64,000 bases of DNA from Laguncularia racemosa (lineage: Eukaryota > Streptophyta > Magnoliopsida > Myrtales > Combretaceae). The first letter of the stretch is position 1; every line of letters starts with the position of its first letter. The notes below the pieces were generated by a model. It was not told where the DNA came from and did not search any database. It saw nothing but the letters and a program-made list of their open reading frames with translations. Below, in pieces: positions 1 to 11,886 of the stretch. The stretch is taken from NCBI GenBank assembly GCA_037954665.1, contig JBBMOL010000021.1:6138001-6202000 (forward strand), given 5' to 3'. Made by a program: the position numbers and the translations under genes.

Positions 1-1058
1 TTAAAACCCACAAGTAGATTAGTAATATCACTTTGTTGACTTAGGTTCTAAAACCAAATAATGAAGAGTTTTAACAATAATATAATCATACAAAATTTAC
101 ACAGAAATACAAATATTCCATGAAACACGACATATCAATTAAAAAAAGTCACCTCCATAAATAGAAAGATACTTGCTATAGAAAGACAATTCAAAAAAGA
201 AATATCCTTAGTAATGAAAGGCAAAGCAAGACAATTAAGGTTCAAGAATAAGACTTTCTATGAAACCAAAAAAGGAAGAGGACTACATATCATTGTAGAT
301 TGACACCTTTTTGTAACTTTAGACAAGTACATAATGTACCTTTCTTCTACTACAAGAATATATTATGCCATTCTAAAATGTGCTTCTTTACTAAGGTTGA
401 AGTTGACTAACAACTTTTAGGATAGGTTTGAATTTTTCACCAGATATATAGTAAGTTACCACTCTTAGTTTCATAGCCATCGGCAAAGTGTTCCTAAACC
501 ATTGGACTCATCTTTATGACATCCTAACTAGATGGTCCCCAACCATCTCAAAGCAACAACTCCACCAAAGGAAAAAAAGAAGCAACATTGGAACATAGTA
601 AGATATAGATGATAGTAAATTTTAATGTTGATTTAATCACTGGTTAAAATTCTAAGAGATAGCTAGATTTTTTACCTGATCATGAAGAAATCAATGAGGT
701 ATATCGATACATGATTTAATGTCAATGGATAAATGCACACTAGACATAACACCTAAAACTTAAGTGTAGCAACACTTTAAAGAATGAAGTTTTTATCTAA
801 AATATAGTTAGGATTGAACCAAATGAACTACATAATCAAGCTAATTGTGGTTTAATATATTAACGTAAAATAATGCTTTAAATGAATAGATGGGTATTCT
901 CAATGTAAGTTAGATAGGATTACAGTATTAATAACAGCAATATACATACATACATACATATTGAACCAAATTATCCAGGCATAACATCATCACCAAGCAT
1001 AATTAAGGACAATAATGTAACAATAGTTGGTGGTAATTATGCTGGAGAGATGGCATAC

Positions 1059-1207
1059 CAATGGTGGGAATAGTGGTGACAGTTTCTCCAAACTTGAGCT
1101 TATAAAAGATTGTTGTCTTACCAACAACATCTAGACCTACCATCAAAATGCACGTCTCTTTTTTTGGCAAAAAGCCAGCTAAAAAGCTTTTCAAATGAAA
1201 GCCCCAT
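1059..1207 (-). pseudogene. ARF-type small GTPase, first coding exon, frameshifted
   Basis: The minus strand encodes the N-terminus of an ADP-ribosylation factor: an MGLSF-type start with Gly2 (the myristoylation site of the family), a KLFSWLFAKK amphipathic segment, then ILMVGLD, the P-loop GKTT, and VTTIPTIG. The exon ends in a clean donor (G|GTATGCC) just after PTIG. ARFs are Golgi GTPases that recruit vesicle coats. The frame is broken: a run of seven A, where six are expected, follows the FAK codons, so the Gly2 start at 1207 leads out of frame. An upstream ATG at 1212 (MVW...) reads into the P-loop frame but without Gly2. The P-loop reads GLDVVGKTT where GLDAAGKTT is usual. No later ARF exon (switch regions, NKQD) was found between 1 and 1058. 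It is a partial, probably dead copy; a functional gene with a base error in the A run is possible. Confidence 0.8.
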
Positions 1208-1226
1208 ACCATCTCGCTCTCTTAAC

Positions 1227-2757
1227 CTATAAAACACCAAGTAAAATCAAATGATCAGATAATTAATAGACAACATTCATGCTTTAAGTTTTCATTTGAT
1301 CATAGCTTGTTCAAAAAGTTTATTGAAAACCAGATTAAAGCTCATAAGCATGTTTTTATTCCCTTAAATTGCATAAGAACAAGCTTATATAAGCATTATG
1401 TGTTGCAAAAATAGTAAGCATCAAACATGTAAAAACAAATTGAGCATTATTGCATATATGAAGATTACAATCATTCTATGTGATTTCCTTACACTAACAA
1501 ATATAACATTGCCAATTAAAGCTTTGACAACGACATAACCAATTAAACATCTTACACAAAGTTGAAAGCTTCAAAACCAAGTGATCTAAAAGATCACAAA
1601 GGACAATGTTATCAAACAATCGTAATCATGTTACATGAATTCCTAACATGAATAAGCATGCTAAATTCAAATCAAGTATTTATGGGAAAAAAGAAAATTA
1701 AATCAAGCTTCACCGTTGATATATCAAATAACCACACAAACATTTGATACAAGCCACAAAATCCAGAACCAAGAATCTAAAAGAACATTAAGAACCATCA
1801 CAAAAATGAGTTATGATTTTTTAGACTTTAATAAGCATGTCAACACCTTATTAAAGCTTTTGCATTGTTATAGTCAACTTAAATATTTGGTAGTGATCAG
1901 CTATAAAGTCGAAGGATCTAATAGAACACCAAGACCACTACCACATAACTAAGTGATTTCATTCATTTGATTTGGCATGATTTCTAAACAATAATAAGAA
2001 CGTTAAGGACGAGCCATGACTTAAACAATGACAACACAAATCAAATATCCCACAGAGCAACAAACTATAAAATAGAAGAAACTGCATCCTATAACTAAAG
2101 AATCACATTCATTTTACATGATTCTTGAAGCTATAAAGCACATGATAACAAAATCGAAGTTTTGATAGAAACATCAACACATCAAAACAATTACAAGACC
2201 TTAGAATCAACTAAATCTAGAAAGTTGATAAAAATATCCTTAATTGAATCAAGTATTTAGAATCACTTTCATTTTACACGATCTTTAGACACTAGTAAGC
2301 ATATTAAAGCCAAAGCACATCTTCCAATGATAGTATAACTGAATCAAACATCTGATATATAATAGCTACAAGCTTGAAAACCAAAAGATCAACTAAATTA
2401 ATCTTTCTTGTTAAACACATAGAAAATCAAATCATGGAATCGAAAGATGCAATCATTTCACACGATTTCTTGCATGTTAAAGTTAAATTGAAGCTTCCAC
2501 AATGATTTAAGCGGAATGAAACATTAAAATCAAAGGATTAGCTAAATTCATTTATGATCAATTCAACAAATCTAATCGATCTAACATAAAGGAAATCCGA
2601 TTAATGAGTCACATACAAAAGATTAAAAAGAAGAGCCAAAATTAGAAGAAAACAATGAAACTACGAGAAAAACTAGAGTGTAAAAGTGAAAATCCAAGGT
2701 GCACATATTGTGTATTTAAGGAAAGAGAATAGAGAGAGGAAGTGATGGAAAATTTAC
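1227..2757 (-). other. 5'UTR intron of the ARF fragment
   Basis: On the minus strand a donor (TCAG|GTAAATT) sits at 2758/2757 and an acceptor (TTTTATAG|GTTAAG) at 1227/1226, just before the start codons. This gives an intron of about 1.5 kb in the 5' leader. Plant ARF genes commonly have a leader intron. Keeping it argues for copying of genomic DNA rather than reverse transcription of mRNA. Nothing else coding is visible inside; the sequence is AT-rich. Confidence 0.5.
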
Positions 2758-3128
2758 CTGATTTGATGAAGAAGAAGATGAAATTGATGACGGCAACTTG
2801 GCTGGTCTAATCATCAATGGAGGGTTTGGCGACATAGTGAATGACGATGAAGGCGTAGTTGGGTTGGTCGGTAGTTCTTATCTTTCACATGGTTTTGTGC
2901 TTTTGGGGTATGCGAGTTGAGCGGCAAGGGAGAGAAAGGGGGTAGAGAGAAAGAGGGGGAGAGGCGAGACACAAGAGAGACATGAGAGAGAATAAAGGCA
3001 AGACATGAGAGAGAGAGAGAACAGAGGTGAGATGTGAGAGAGAGAACAAAGGTGAGATGTGAGAATAGAGGTAAGAGGCGAGATGCAAGAACACGGCAAG
3101 GCATAAAGGTAGATGTAGCAATTAGGGT
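2758..3128 (-). promoter_or_regulatory. CT-rich leader and probable promoter of the ARF fragment
   Basis: Read on the minus strand this is a strongly CT-rich stretch (tandem CTCTCT and TCTCAC runs at about 2930-3060), followed by a TTCATCTTCTTCTTCATCAAA stretch and the splice donor. It looks like a plant 5' leader. No clear TATA box was identified, so the transcription start is unknown. Confidence 0.35.
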
Positions 3129-3129
3129 T

Positions 3130-3397
3130 TTTTTCTTACTCTCAAGTCACAACTTGATAATCAACATTAGGCTAGGTTGGACGATGGGTTTTTTTTTTTT
3201 TTTAAATGATTTTTTAGTAACTTTAGATTTAAAAAACATCACAAATGAATTTTTATATTTTTATCTTTTAACTTTGGTTATAAATATTACTAATAATAAT
3301 CCTTTTGTGATGTTTATTAAACGTTAGTAAAACTTATAATAATTAGTGACATTTATAAAATTTACAAACGTTACTAAAAGTAAAAATTCTTGTAGTG
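3130..3397 (-). mobile_element. CACTA-type transposon terminus (element lies to the left)
   Basis: The stretch ends in ...ATTCTTGTAGTG at 3397, the reverse complement of the CACTACAAGAAT terminus typical of CACTA (En/Spm) elements. About 120 bp of the subterminal sequence, reverse-complemented, aligns with the element end at 59729-59850, including repeated AACGTT/AAACGTTAGTA motifs. Because the right end reads TAGTG, the element extends left and therefore contains the ARF fragment, unless its left end lies beyond base 1. No CACTACAAG left end occurs between 1 and 3397. Confidence 0.65.
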
Positions 3398-3683
3398 ATT
3401 AACAAATTTTTATGTTTGAGGGGGTGTGTTGAGAATAAAGCAAATTTATATTAAGGAGTCAAAATTCTATAATTAGCTTGCCAGAAATAAGCTTTCGCAA
3501 AATGTATGGGAGACTTATGTTAGAATGAATTTCAGCCGCTCTTAATTTTAGCATTAGGAGTAATAAAAATTTATAGCACAATCCAATTGTAAACAAAGTA
3601 TGAAAATATATATAAGAAAGTCTTTGAAATATACTTTGGGTTGTAAACCATCGATCCTCTTCTGTCTTGATTAATTTATAGAG

Positions 3684-4532
3684 TTAGGAGTTTGTAAATT
3701 CTAACTCCGACATGTCTTGCACACGTGTCCTCCTCTCTGCCGTATAGTGGACTTCGTGTATCGCGTTGGAAGTAGGATTAGAGATGCCTACTGTTTCAAT
3801 ATTTCTTTCCCCACCGGAAGACTTACGGATAACAGAAAGTCGGAGAGAAAGCATTTGCGTCTTTCTGCCCCAATAAGATATCATTTGCCTCCATGTTCCT
3901 TTCTACCACGTGACACGAGTCAGAGTTACTAGCCATGGTGAAATGTCCTCTTCGACTACTAGACCCAGTAGCCACAGAGATCTGGATAGAACTGGTATTA
4001 GCTCCTGCCTGTCCCAAAGAGATATCAGTTGATTCCAAGCTCCCAAATTCTAACCTCCAACAATACACTCCTAATAATCTTCTCTAGATTTGGAGTCTTT
4101 CTTTCAAAAATGCACATGATTCTATGCTTCTAAATCTGCCAACAGACGACCACAAACATTTTAAATCTTTCCTTAATTTCATATAAAGAGTAATTTGTCC
4201 CATGGATCCAATATTCCATCCATCTATCAATTCTGGATGTATCAAACGCATCCATTCTGATATTGCAACACTGGAAGAACCCACTTGCATTCAAGAGACA
4301 TATGTTCAACTGTCTCATCAAATCCACAATTCAAACAAGTGGCACTAGGCAACTGTCCAGCAAAAATGATTGTAGTTAGTTGCCAAAGCATTAGTACATA
4401 ATTTCCATTAGTGATGTTTATGCTTTGGCTTGCAACCGATATTCCATATAAATGTCCATATAGCTCGAACAACAGAATATGACAGAGAGGCCGCCATGTA
4501 GTCTTGGCTAAACAAATGACTTCGTAACACAT
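3684..4532 (-). pseudogene. LINE (non-LTR retrotransposon) 3' relic: zf-RVT and RNase H-like region
   Basis: The minus-strand translation, across shifted frames, shows a zf-RVT zinc-binding pattern (CLNCGF...VEHMSLEC) near 4330-4290. It is followed by a segment like the ICWQIWKHR...IFE linker, then a degraded RNase H-type C-terminal region. This order is typical of plant L1-type LINE ORF2 ends. Stops and frameshifts are frequent and no reverse transcriptase core remains. It is an old dead copy. Confidence 0.55.
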
Positions 4533-4873
4533 GGTAAACAGTATTGATACGGGACGCTTCCGTTTAGGTTACTTGATTTCAAGATCAAGAACTTATGGAA
4601 AACTGACTCTCTTGCAACATGAGGAATTGTTGTGTTTGATTATGTTTCATAGATTGAGATATGAACCACCTCTCCCACGATATGATGCACCTATGAAATT
4701 TGTGCTACACTCGTCTCTCTCAATATGACACACAGCATTAACGGGTGGTTGTTCGCTATAATTAAATAAGAATTGGTAAGAACAATTTTGTGGAAAGAAT
4801 TCCAACGTAGATCAAGAGCAAGCAAATATAGTAAGATAATTTTTACATTGATATTATTTTATTATCTAGGTTT
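4533..4873. other. Intergenic stretch, nothing identified
   Basis: This is AT-rich sequence between the LINE relic and the LTR-like block. It may include a further decayed upstream part of the LINE on the minus strand. No open frame or RNA gene is supported. Confidence 0.3.
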
Positions 4874-5378
4874 TGTTAGATATGATTTTATTGGTATCTT
4901 TGATTTTATTAAATTTAATTTCTTATTTTTAAGATTTAATTAAATTAGTATTCTTATTTTAAGATGTAGTGACTTGATATTTAATAATAGAACAATTTCT
5001 TATGTAAGGTGTGATGCTTTTCTTTTCACCGATGGTGTAAGACCATCAAAATCCATTGTATAATGTGAGGCCATACAAATTAAGGATGGTGTGAGGCCAT
5101 CATAAAAATTTATCATGTGATATAAGGCTATACAAGTCAAAGGTAGCATGAGGCTATCATCTAAATCTAGTAGTGTTAGACTGCTGGATATATTCCTTTC
5201 AAGTTATCATTTTTTTTTGTAACATATATATATACATATGCATATATATATATCTTTCTTGATAATTTTCTTAGATATCTTAATATAATCATTATTTAGA
5301 TTCATTTTTCTTATTAGTTTTCATATTTTTCTACAATATTTATATTTTATAATTTTTCTACTTCTACATCTTGCATCA
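4874..5378 (+). mobile_element. LTR-like sequence with downstream primer-binding site
   Basis: The segment starts TGTTAGATATG and ends CTTGCATCA. It is followed after four bases by TGGTATCAAAG (5383-5393), close to the initiator methionine tRNA PBS. Inside, at 5030-5170, a unit of about 33 bp containing GGTGTGAGGCCAT recurs four to five times. No second LTR was found, so this is a truncated 5' end of an LTR retrotransposon, probably copia-like. Sequence from 5394 to 5575 holds no recognisable gag. Confidence 0.4.
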
Positions 5379-5574
5379 AATTTGGTATCAAAGAAAATCA
5401 TCTCATTCTCCTACATCAAATTCTCAAAAATGTAATTACTAATTCATCAAGAAGTGCCAAACATTAGTCTTCTCAATCTATTTATATGATAACTATGGTA
5501 ACCTAAAGAATAGAATTAGAAATTAGAGAAAAATATAAAAAATATTGTAACAAATAATGAAATGGTGTAGTTCA

Positions 5575-7478
5575 CGATTAGGGATCACAACCGTGATTCG
5601 TGCCCATGTTCTTCATTCTCGCTATGGAACGCTCCTTCAATTCAAGGAGTTTATACTCGTGAATGACAAAAAATAATTCTTTATCCGAGAGGTCTACGGT
5701 CGGCTTCATGCTCGTGTTGTGCCTATGATCTAGCTGTCAACAACTCACCCAAGAGGACCATGGAATGGATCACTCCCATGTACTTCCTTCACTCACACAC
5801 GAACCTTATTAACATCATCCTTAGAAGCTTGATCTTGTCCTTGTTCCCTTCCTCCGACCCTTATTAAAACTATAGGCTCTCCATACCCCAAAAAGTGTAA
5901 TTGAAAGGCACTAGTGATTCCCTAAATGGTTCTTCTTGCAAGATCCTCATAGACAAACTCTCAACCCCCTTAGCTCAAGCTTGCATAATGGGACCAACAA
6001 GTAGTCAATTCCCATCATCACCCTTGAGCTCCTAAAGAATTGCCCTCAAATCTTGCTCTAAGTCTTTTGGAATATATGGTTGGAGCAAGATAAGCCACAT
6101 TAAACATTGCTAATACACTAGTCATATGAAAGTTCAATTTTGTAGCCATTATCACTAATTCACTCTAATACCCTAAATAGTTCATACGCCCATGGCGCTA
6201 GTTTTTTAGCTCTCTTACTTAGAAATCAATCCTTCCTAAGGTGGATCCATACTAGCTCTCTTGGTTCAAAAAACTTTGTACCCTCTACCTCTATCTCTTA
6301 GCTGCTTATTATTCTTCTTAGTTTGTTTTTAGAGCTAATCATACACTTTTTGATATATCTTCTATACTTGCACCTATATCAATCCTTCGCTAACTATCTT
6401 CACTATTTGGATGTAATGGTAGTAAATCTAAGGGGAGTGTTAGGATTGAAGCCCTAAACAATCTCAAATGGTGTTTTACCTATTAAATTATGAACTGATC
6501 AATTATAGGCAAATTCCATGATAGGAGAGCACTTATCCCGATCCTTTAGATTTCTCCCCATAATAGTTCTCAAAAGTGACCCAAGCATTCTATTAACAAC
6601 TTTAGTTTACCCATTCATCTAAAGATGACAAGATGTACAAAATAAGAGCTTTGTTCCCAATCTTCGACAAAGAGTCTTGTAAAAATAACTAAGAAATTTG
6701 ACATCTTGGTCCAATATGATTAACTAAGTAATATTATGAAGCTTCACTAACTCTTGCATAAATAGATCAATGATATAAACAACATCATCCATCTTATGAC
6801 ACGTTATGAAATGTTCCATCTTATTGAATCCATTAACTACTACCATAATAAAATCCCATCCTCTCTAAGTTTGACAAAGCCTCAACACAAAATCTATACT
6901 TAAATCAACCCATGGCTTAATAGGAATCAAAAGTGGCATATATTTGCCTTGGGGGTCTGTTTTGCTCTTAGACCACTTACGCACTACACAAGCCTCCAAA
7001 ACTCAACCCACATCTCTTGCTATATCAAGCCAATAAAAGTGCCCCTATAAAGCCTTGTGAGTCCAATGCTTACCAAAATGCCCTAATAAGCCTCCTGAAT
7101 GTGCTTTCCTAATCAATAACTCCCTCAATGAAGCCTATGAAATACAAAGCTTTCCATATCTGAATAAGTACCTGCTAGAAAAAATGAAATCCACCCATTG
7201 TTAGACCTCATGAATACACTTCACCGACTAAAGCAAAATTCTCATCTCCAACATATTGATCAACAATTACCTAAAATCCTAACAATCTAGCTTGCATAGT
7301 ACTCACCAACACTTGTTGTCTAGATAGTGCATCAACCACAACATTACAATTTCCCTATTTGTATTTAATAGTATATGAAAAATATTTTAGAAATTTCACC
7401 CACTACGTATGCCTCTTGAACATCTTATTATGACCCTTGAGATACTTTAAAGATTCGTGGTTAGAGAAAATAATAAAT
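5575..7478 (-). pseudogene. Ty3/gypsy pol relic, RNase H end and integrase (distal half)
   Basis: Minus-strand translation gives a decayed gypsy RNase H end (NHESLKYLKGHNKMFKR near 7465-7400 and VVDALSR near 7330). It then gives an integrase zinc-binding region, an integrase core (VNGFNKMEHF..., near 6830) and a C-terminal region with TPFEIV near 6460. Stops and frameshifts are numerous. The 5' part of the same gene lies at 14353-15262: the reading ...LWQHYLKPKEFI stops at 14353 and resumes at 7478. The two halves are separated exactly by the younger element at 7479-14352. Confidence 0.75.
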
Positions 7479-8368
7479 TGATAGGAATCATATACCTACA
7501 AGACCTATCACCAGGACAAGAGCCAAACGAATACAAAATTTGGTGATGAGGGTCCTCTTTGAACAATTAGACCCCGATGATACTTATTTTGTATCTTCTT
7601 TTCCATTGTATAATTGTTATGCATTCCAATAGGTACATTTATCGGTTTTATAGGACAGTAGGTAAATTCACTAATGCTTAATTTTGGGCCATTCAAGGAC
7701 CTACATAAATCAAAGAATAACCGATCTTACATTGCTCCTTGGAGGTACAAGAAACCGGCCACATATGAGGGTTTTAGTTGTATTTTCTCTTGATTACAAA
7801 CCGGCTACATTTTGTTATTTTTACTTATATTTTCTTTTGTTAAAATTTCCTTATTTAGAGCAAGTATAAATACTTGCAAAGTAGGGTTAGGAGAGGACTT
7901 TTTGAACATTACATATCTAAAATTTGTTGTCATGGGAGAGCTCCTCTTTACGCCACCTTATTCTTATCAATTTCATTTGTGAAATTGTGACGAGTTGGCT
8001 TAAGGAAATATTATGAGTCATATCAATATTTCTTAACTTGCATCCAATTATTGCTAGTGAGTTATATTTAGTTTATAATTGGTTGATTTTATTTGTTCCA
8101 TTTACGCCAAGTTATGGTTCTTGTATTGCTAGGTTTTCACACCAATTGTGGGAATTGGAATTGAATTGTTCCTTTTGTATTGATTGATATTGGAATCCAA
8201 TTGTAGTACATCTTAATTTGGTTCATGCCATTTAAGGTTATAGGTTCTTCTTTCACACCATTTGGGGATTCCATCTTCAATCTTGTTTCATGCCATTTTT
8301 AATTGGAAATTGGAATCAAATTGTGTTTGTTTTGTTGAGTGGTATTGAGATTTGAATTGAGCACATAA
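7479..8368 (+). repeat. 5' LTR
   Basis: It is 890 bp, starts TGATAGGAATC and ends at GAGCACATAA, where CACATCA stands in the other copies. A TATA-like TATAAATA lies at about 7865. The first about 100 bp reads as a degraded C-terminal pol segment (PITRTRAK), as in the 3' LTR. Confidence 0.9.
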
Positions 8369-8375
8369 TAATTTT

Positions 8376-8387
8376 TGGTATCAGAGT
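8376..8387 (+). promoter_or_regulatory. Primer-binding site (initiator Met tRNA type)
   Basis: TGGTATCAGAGT lies eight bases after the 5' LTR and differs from the canonical TGGTATCAGAGC only in the last base. Confidence 0.85.
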
Positions 8388-9202
8388 AGATGTTTGAGAA
8401 GGGATTTGCGTGATCTTCAATTTAAGATTTAGGGTTCTTATTCTTCCATTTCTTAATTGAAGTAATTGTATGTGATTGTATTGTAATATACCTTGTTGTT
8501 GCAGAATTGGAAGTGGAATTTCAGAATTAATCCTTTGTAATCTTCATCTTACCGTGAGTTCATTGTTTGTGGAAGAAGGGGAAGTTCTTGAATTGAATTC
8601 CATAAATTGAGTAGTAGTGTGATTGGTGTTTGTTGTTTCCTTGAGGATTTTGGAATTGGAAGTGCATTTTCATTTCAGATTTGCTCTTCTTGCGTGGAGG
8701 ATTAGGAAACATTTTGAATTTCAAAATTAATCATTAAGTTGAGGGAGTTATTATGTATTGATCATCATAATGCACTTTGACTAGTTGGAATTATTTACTT
8801 GCCATTTGGAGAAGTGTCTATAATTGTTTCCATTTACATTTTTTTGTCATGATTGGAAGCGAAGCCGTGGAGTGTATGCTGCACCGTGAGTGTGTATGTA
8901 TGGTGTAGAGTGTGTGTTGTGGTTTGAAGGTTGTTGCACCGTGAGTGAGGTGTGTGTGTGTGCCGTGGAGTGAGTGTTGTGCATTGGGTATGTAGTAGTG
9001 GTTGTGTGTTGAAGTGTGGAAGTGTGTGTGAAGCCATGGTGTATGTATTACTTTAGTGGTGTGTGGACCGTGGAAGAGTGTATGTGTGTAGAGTAATGTT
9101 ATAAGATTAAAAAAAAAGGTGTTGTTTGTATTGTATTTGATGTGAAGTATATTGTGGTTGTCTTGAATTGTTTTTGTGTGTCAACAGATCAATTCATCGG
9201 CC

Positions 9203-9331
9203 ATGTCAAATGATAGTATGAATGGGGGACTTGGCAATGAGGCCAATAGTCAGGTTGTAGGTGATCTGTATTTATCTATTAATGTATTGTGTCAAACTTT
9301 GACTTTGTTTCTTACTAATGATGATGAGTAG
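9203..9331 (+). pseudogene. Gag N-terminal remnant (43 codons)
   Basis: It begins MSNDSMNGG, which matches the gag start of the related element at 33700 (MSIDNVNG, minus strand). A TAG at 9329-9331 ends it, and the frame resumes directly in protease-type sequence. The retrotransposon gag domain and the CCHC knuckle present in the related copy are absent, so about 1.2 kb has been lost. The 8390-9200 stretch before it is a noncoding leader rich in GTGTGT/GTGGTG repeats. Confidence 0.6.
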
Positions 9332-10000
9332 AGGGAAAATTTGTTCCATACCTCTTGTAGAGTATAAGGTAATCTATGTGCTATTATTATTGATGGCGAT
9401 AGTTGTACTAATGTAGTGGCAGCATTATTAGTATCAAAATTGAAACTTGTAACTACCCCACATCCAAAACCTTATAAATTGCATTGGCTAAGTAAGTAGG
9501 GTAGTCTGTATGTTACCTAGAGGGCTAGGGTACCTTTCAGTTTAGGGAATAAATATCATGATGAGATTGTATGTGACATCCTTCCTATATGTACATCCCA
9601 CATATTACTTAGCAGGCTTTGGTTATATGATAGGAGGGTTTTGCATGATGGCTTCAAAAATACTTATGTGTTCTAGAAAGAGGGTAAATGTATCATATTG
9701 AACCTAATGTCACTTTCAAAGGTCTAAGAGGTTTAGGGGCAGATAAGTAAACCTTTAGTGGTCCAAGAGGTTCAGAGATAGGTAAATAAAACTAGGAAGA
9801 AGAAAAACTTATTAGTGGGATAGTATGAGTTAGAGGAGACCATAACGGATGAGAGACTAGTATATTTATTGCAGATGAGGTATATCCTAGAGATGGAGGG
9901 GCATCAGCATTTACCCCCTATGGTATCTCAGGTACTAGATGATTACAACAATCTTTTCATAGATGAATTGCCAGAGGGTTTACTACCTTTGAGAGGTATA
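9332..10000 (+). pseudogene. Gypsy aspartic protease and spacer, broken
   Basis: The sequence keeps ENLFHT, an active-site region reading IDGDSCTNVV (a D-S/T-G triad altered to D-G-D), KPYKLHWL, VPFSLGNKYHDEIVCDILP and LLSRLW. These match the protease at 32054-32300 of the second element. Several in-frame stops interrupt it. The altered active site and the stops mean it cannot work. Confidence 0.7.
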
Positions 10001-10079
10001 GAGCATGCCATTGACTTCCTGCTTAGATCAGTTTTACCAAACTGACCTGCGTATTGCATGAATCCTGAAGAGGCTAAGG

Positions 10080-10990
10080 AATTAAAATGTCAGGTGGATG
10101 AGCTGGTAGAATGAGGTTTTGTCAGGGAGAGTATTAGTTCTTATGCTGTTATAACCCTTCTTGTCCTTAAGAATGATGGCACTTGGAGGATGTGCATTAA
10201 TAGTCGAGCCATCAAAAAAATTACCATCAAATATAGGTATCCTATTCCTAGACTTGATGACATGTTAGATGAGCTATATGGTTCAAAGGCATTCTCCAAG
10301 GTGGACCTTAAAAGCGGATATCATCAAATTTGGATGAGAGAAGGAGACGAGTGGAAGACTGCTTTTAAAATACACCATGGATTATATGAATGGATGGTTA
10401 TGCCATTTGGTTTGAGTAATGCTCCTAGTACGTTTATGAGATTCATGAATCATGTAATGAAGTAGTTTCTAGGTAAATTTGTTGTTGCTTATTTTGATGA
10501 CATTTTGATATACAGCAAAAACTTAGAAAATCATGTGGAGCATCTACAAGCAGCATTTTCAGTATTGAGGGAGTAACAGTTGTTTGCAAATCTCCATAAT
10601 TGTTCTTTCTACTAAATTGAGGTAACATTTTTGGGATTTATTATATTTGGTTCTGGTGTCAGGGTTGATGAGGAGAAAGTGAGGGTTATTAGAGAATAGC
10701 CAATACCAAAATCAATTGCTGAGGTAAGAAGTTTCCATGGACTAGCTTCATTTTATAGACGCTTTATCCATAACTTTAGTAGTATTGTCAATCTTTTAAC
10801 TAAACTAATCAAGAAAAATGTTCCTTTTATTTCGGGTGAGAAGGCCCAAAAGAGTTTTGAGGAGATAAAAGTAAAACTTACTAGTGCTTCAGTATTGGCT
10901 TTACCTGATTTTTATAAGGTTTGTGAATTAAAGTGTGATGTTTCTAAGATAGGGATTGGTGCTGTGATGATACATGATAAGAGGCCTATT
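10080..10990 (+). pseudogene. Gypsy reverse transcriptase and start of RNase H, broken
   Basis: The RT fingers and palm are recognisable: TWRMCINSRAIKKIT, PIPRLDDMLDELYG, KVDLKSGYHQI, PFGLSNAPSTF and the catalytic YFDD in AYFDDILIYS (near 10490). These are followed by VRSFHGLASFYRRF and the RNase H start GIGAVMIHDKRPI. Stops occur after NHVMK (10463), in VLRE*Q and at other sites. The frame is cut at the codon after RPI by the nested solo LTR. Confidence 0.85.
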
Positions 10991-11886
10991 TGATAGGAAT
11001 CAGATTACCATAGGACCAATCACCAGAGCCCGAGCTAAGGGCTTATAAAACTTAGCTATGAGGATCCTCCATGAACAACTAAACCCTGAGGATATTAATT
11101 TGGTATCTACTTCTATATCATATAATTGTTGTGCATTCCGATAGGTACATTTATTGGTTCTATAGAATGGCGAATAGAAACACACTAAGGATCAAATTGA
11201 GGACATTCTTGGACTCACATCCAACGGTCCGCAATGTATTCAATTTACTTGAAGAATCGGCCATTTGAAGACCATCTTTTGTACGTATATTTCCATTATT
11301 GAACCGGCTACTTTTACTCATTTTTTGGACTTTTGATTTATTTGTATTTTATTGATTAGAACTAGCCACTTAGTGGCATATGTGTAATTATTTGGACATT
11401 TTAACCCTAATTGGAGTAAGTATAAATATTTGCTAACTAGGGTTTGTAGAGGACTTTTGACATTTTGATAAAAATCAATCACTTTGCCATGAGGAGAGTC
11501 CTTGCTTGCAAATCTCATCTCTTATCAATTTCATATGTGGAATTGTGGCGAGATTGGCTTAAGAATTTGTGAGTAATATTAAATTTCTTATGTTGATTCC
11601 AATTATTATTAGTGTGTCATATCTAGTGAGTGATTGGATTTGTTCTTGTTTTGTTCATATTTCACGCCAATTAGGGTTCCATATTTAATCTAAGGTTCAC
11701 ACCATTTTAGTTGGAAATTAGACTCTATTGTGTTGTTCATTTGACTTGTTTAAGTAGTACAATTGATTTTCATTGTAAATTGCGTGAATAGCATTTGAAA
11801 TTTAGGGTTTATGTACTTGTTGGTGTCACACATTTTGTAGAATTGGTTTGGTGTTCTTGCAATCAAATTGTAGGCACATCACTATT
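10986..11886 (+). mobile_element. Nested solo LTR with TSD CTATT
   Basis: An 891 bp LTR (10991-11881, TGATAGGAATC...GCACATCA) of the same broad family as the host element is flanked by CTATT on both sides (10986-10990 and 11882-11886). Removing it and one TSD joins RPI to AYFSEKLS, the expected RNase H reading. It is therefore a later insertion reduced by LTR-LTR recombination. Internal TATAAATA at about 11421. Confidence 0.92.

Noticed and set aside
2814..3121. Leu/Ser-rich minus-strand frames
   Set aside because: Products of the CT-rich leader repeats in several frames at once.
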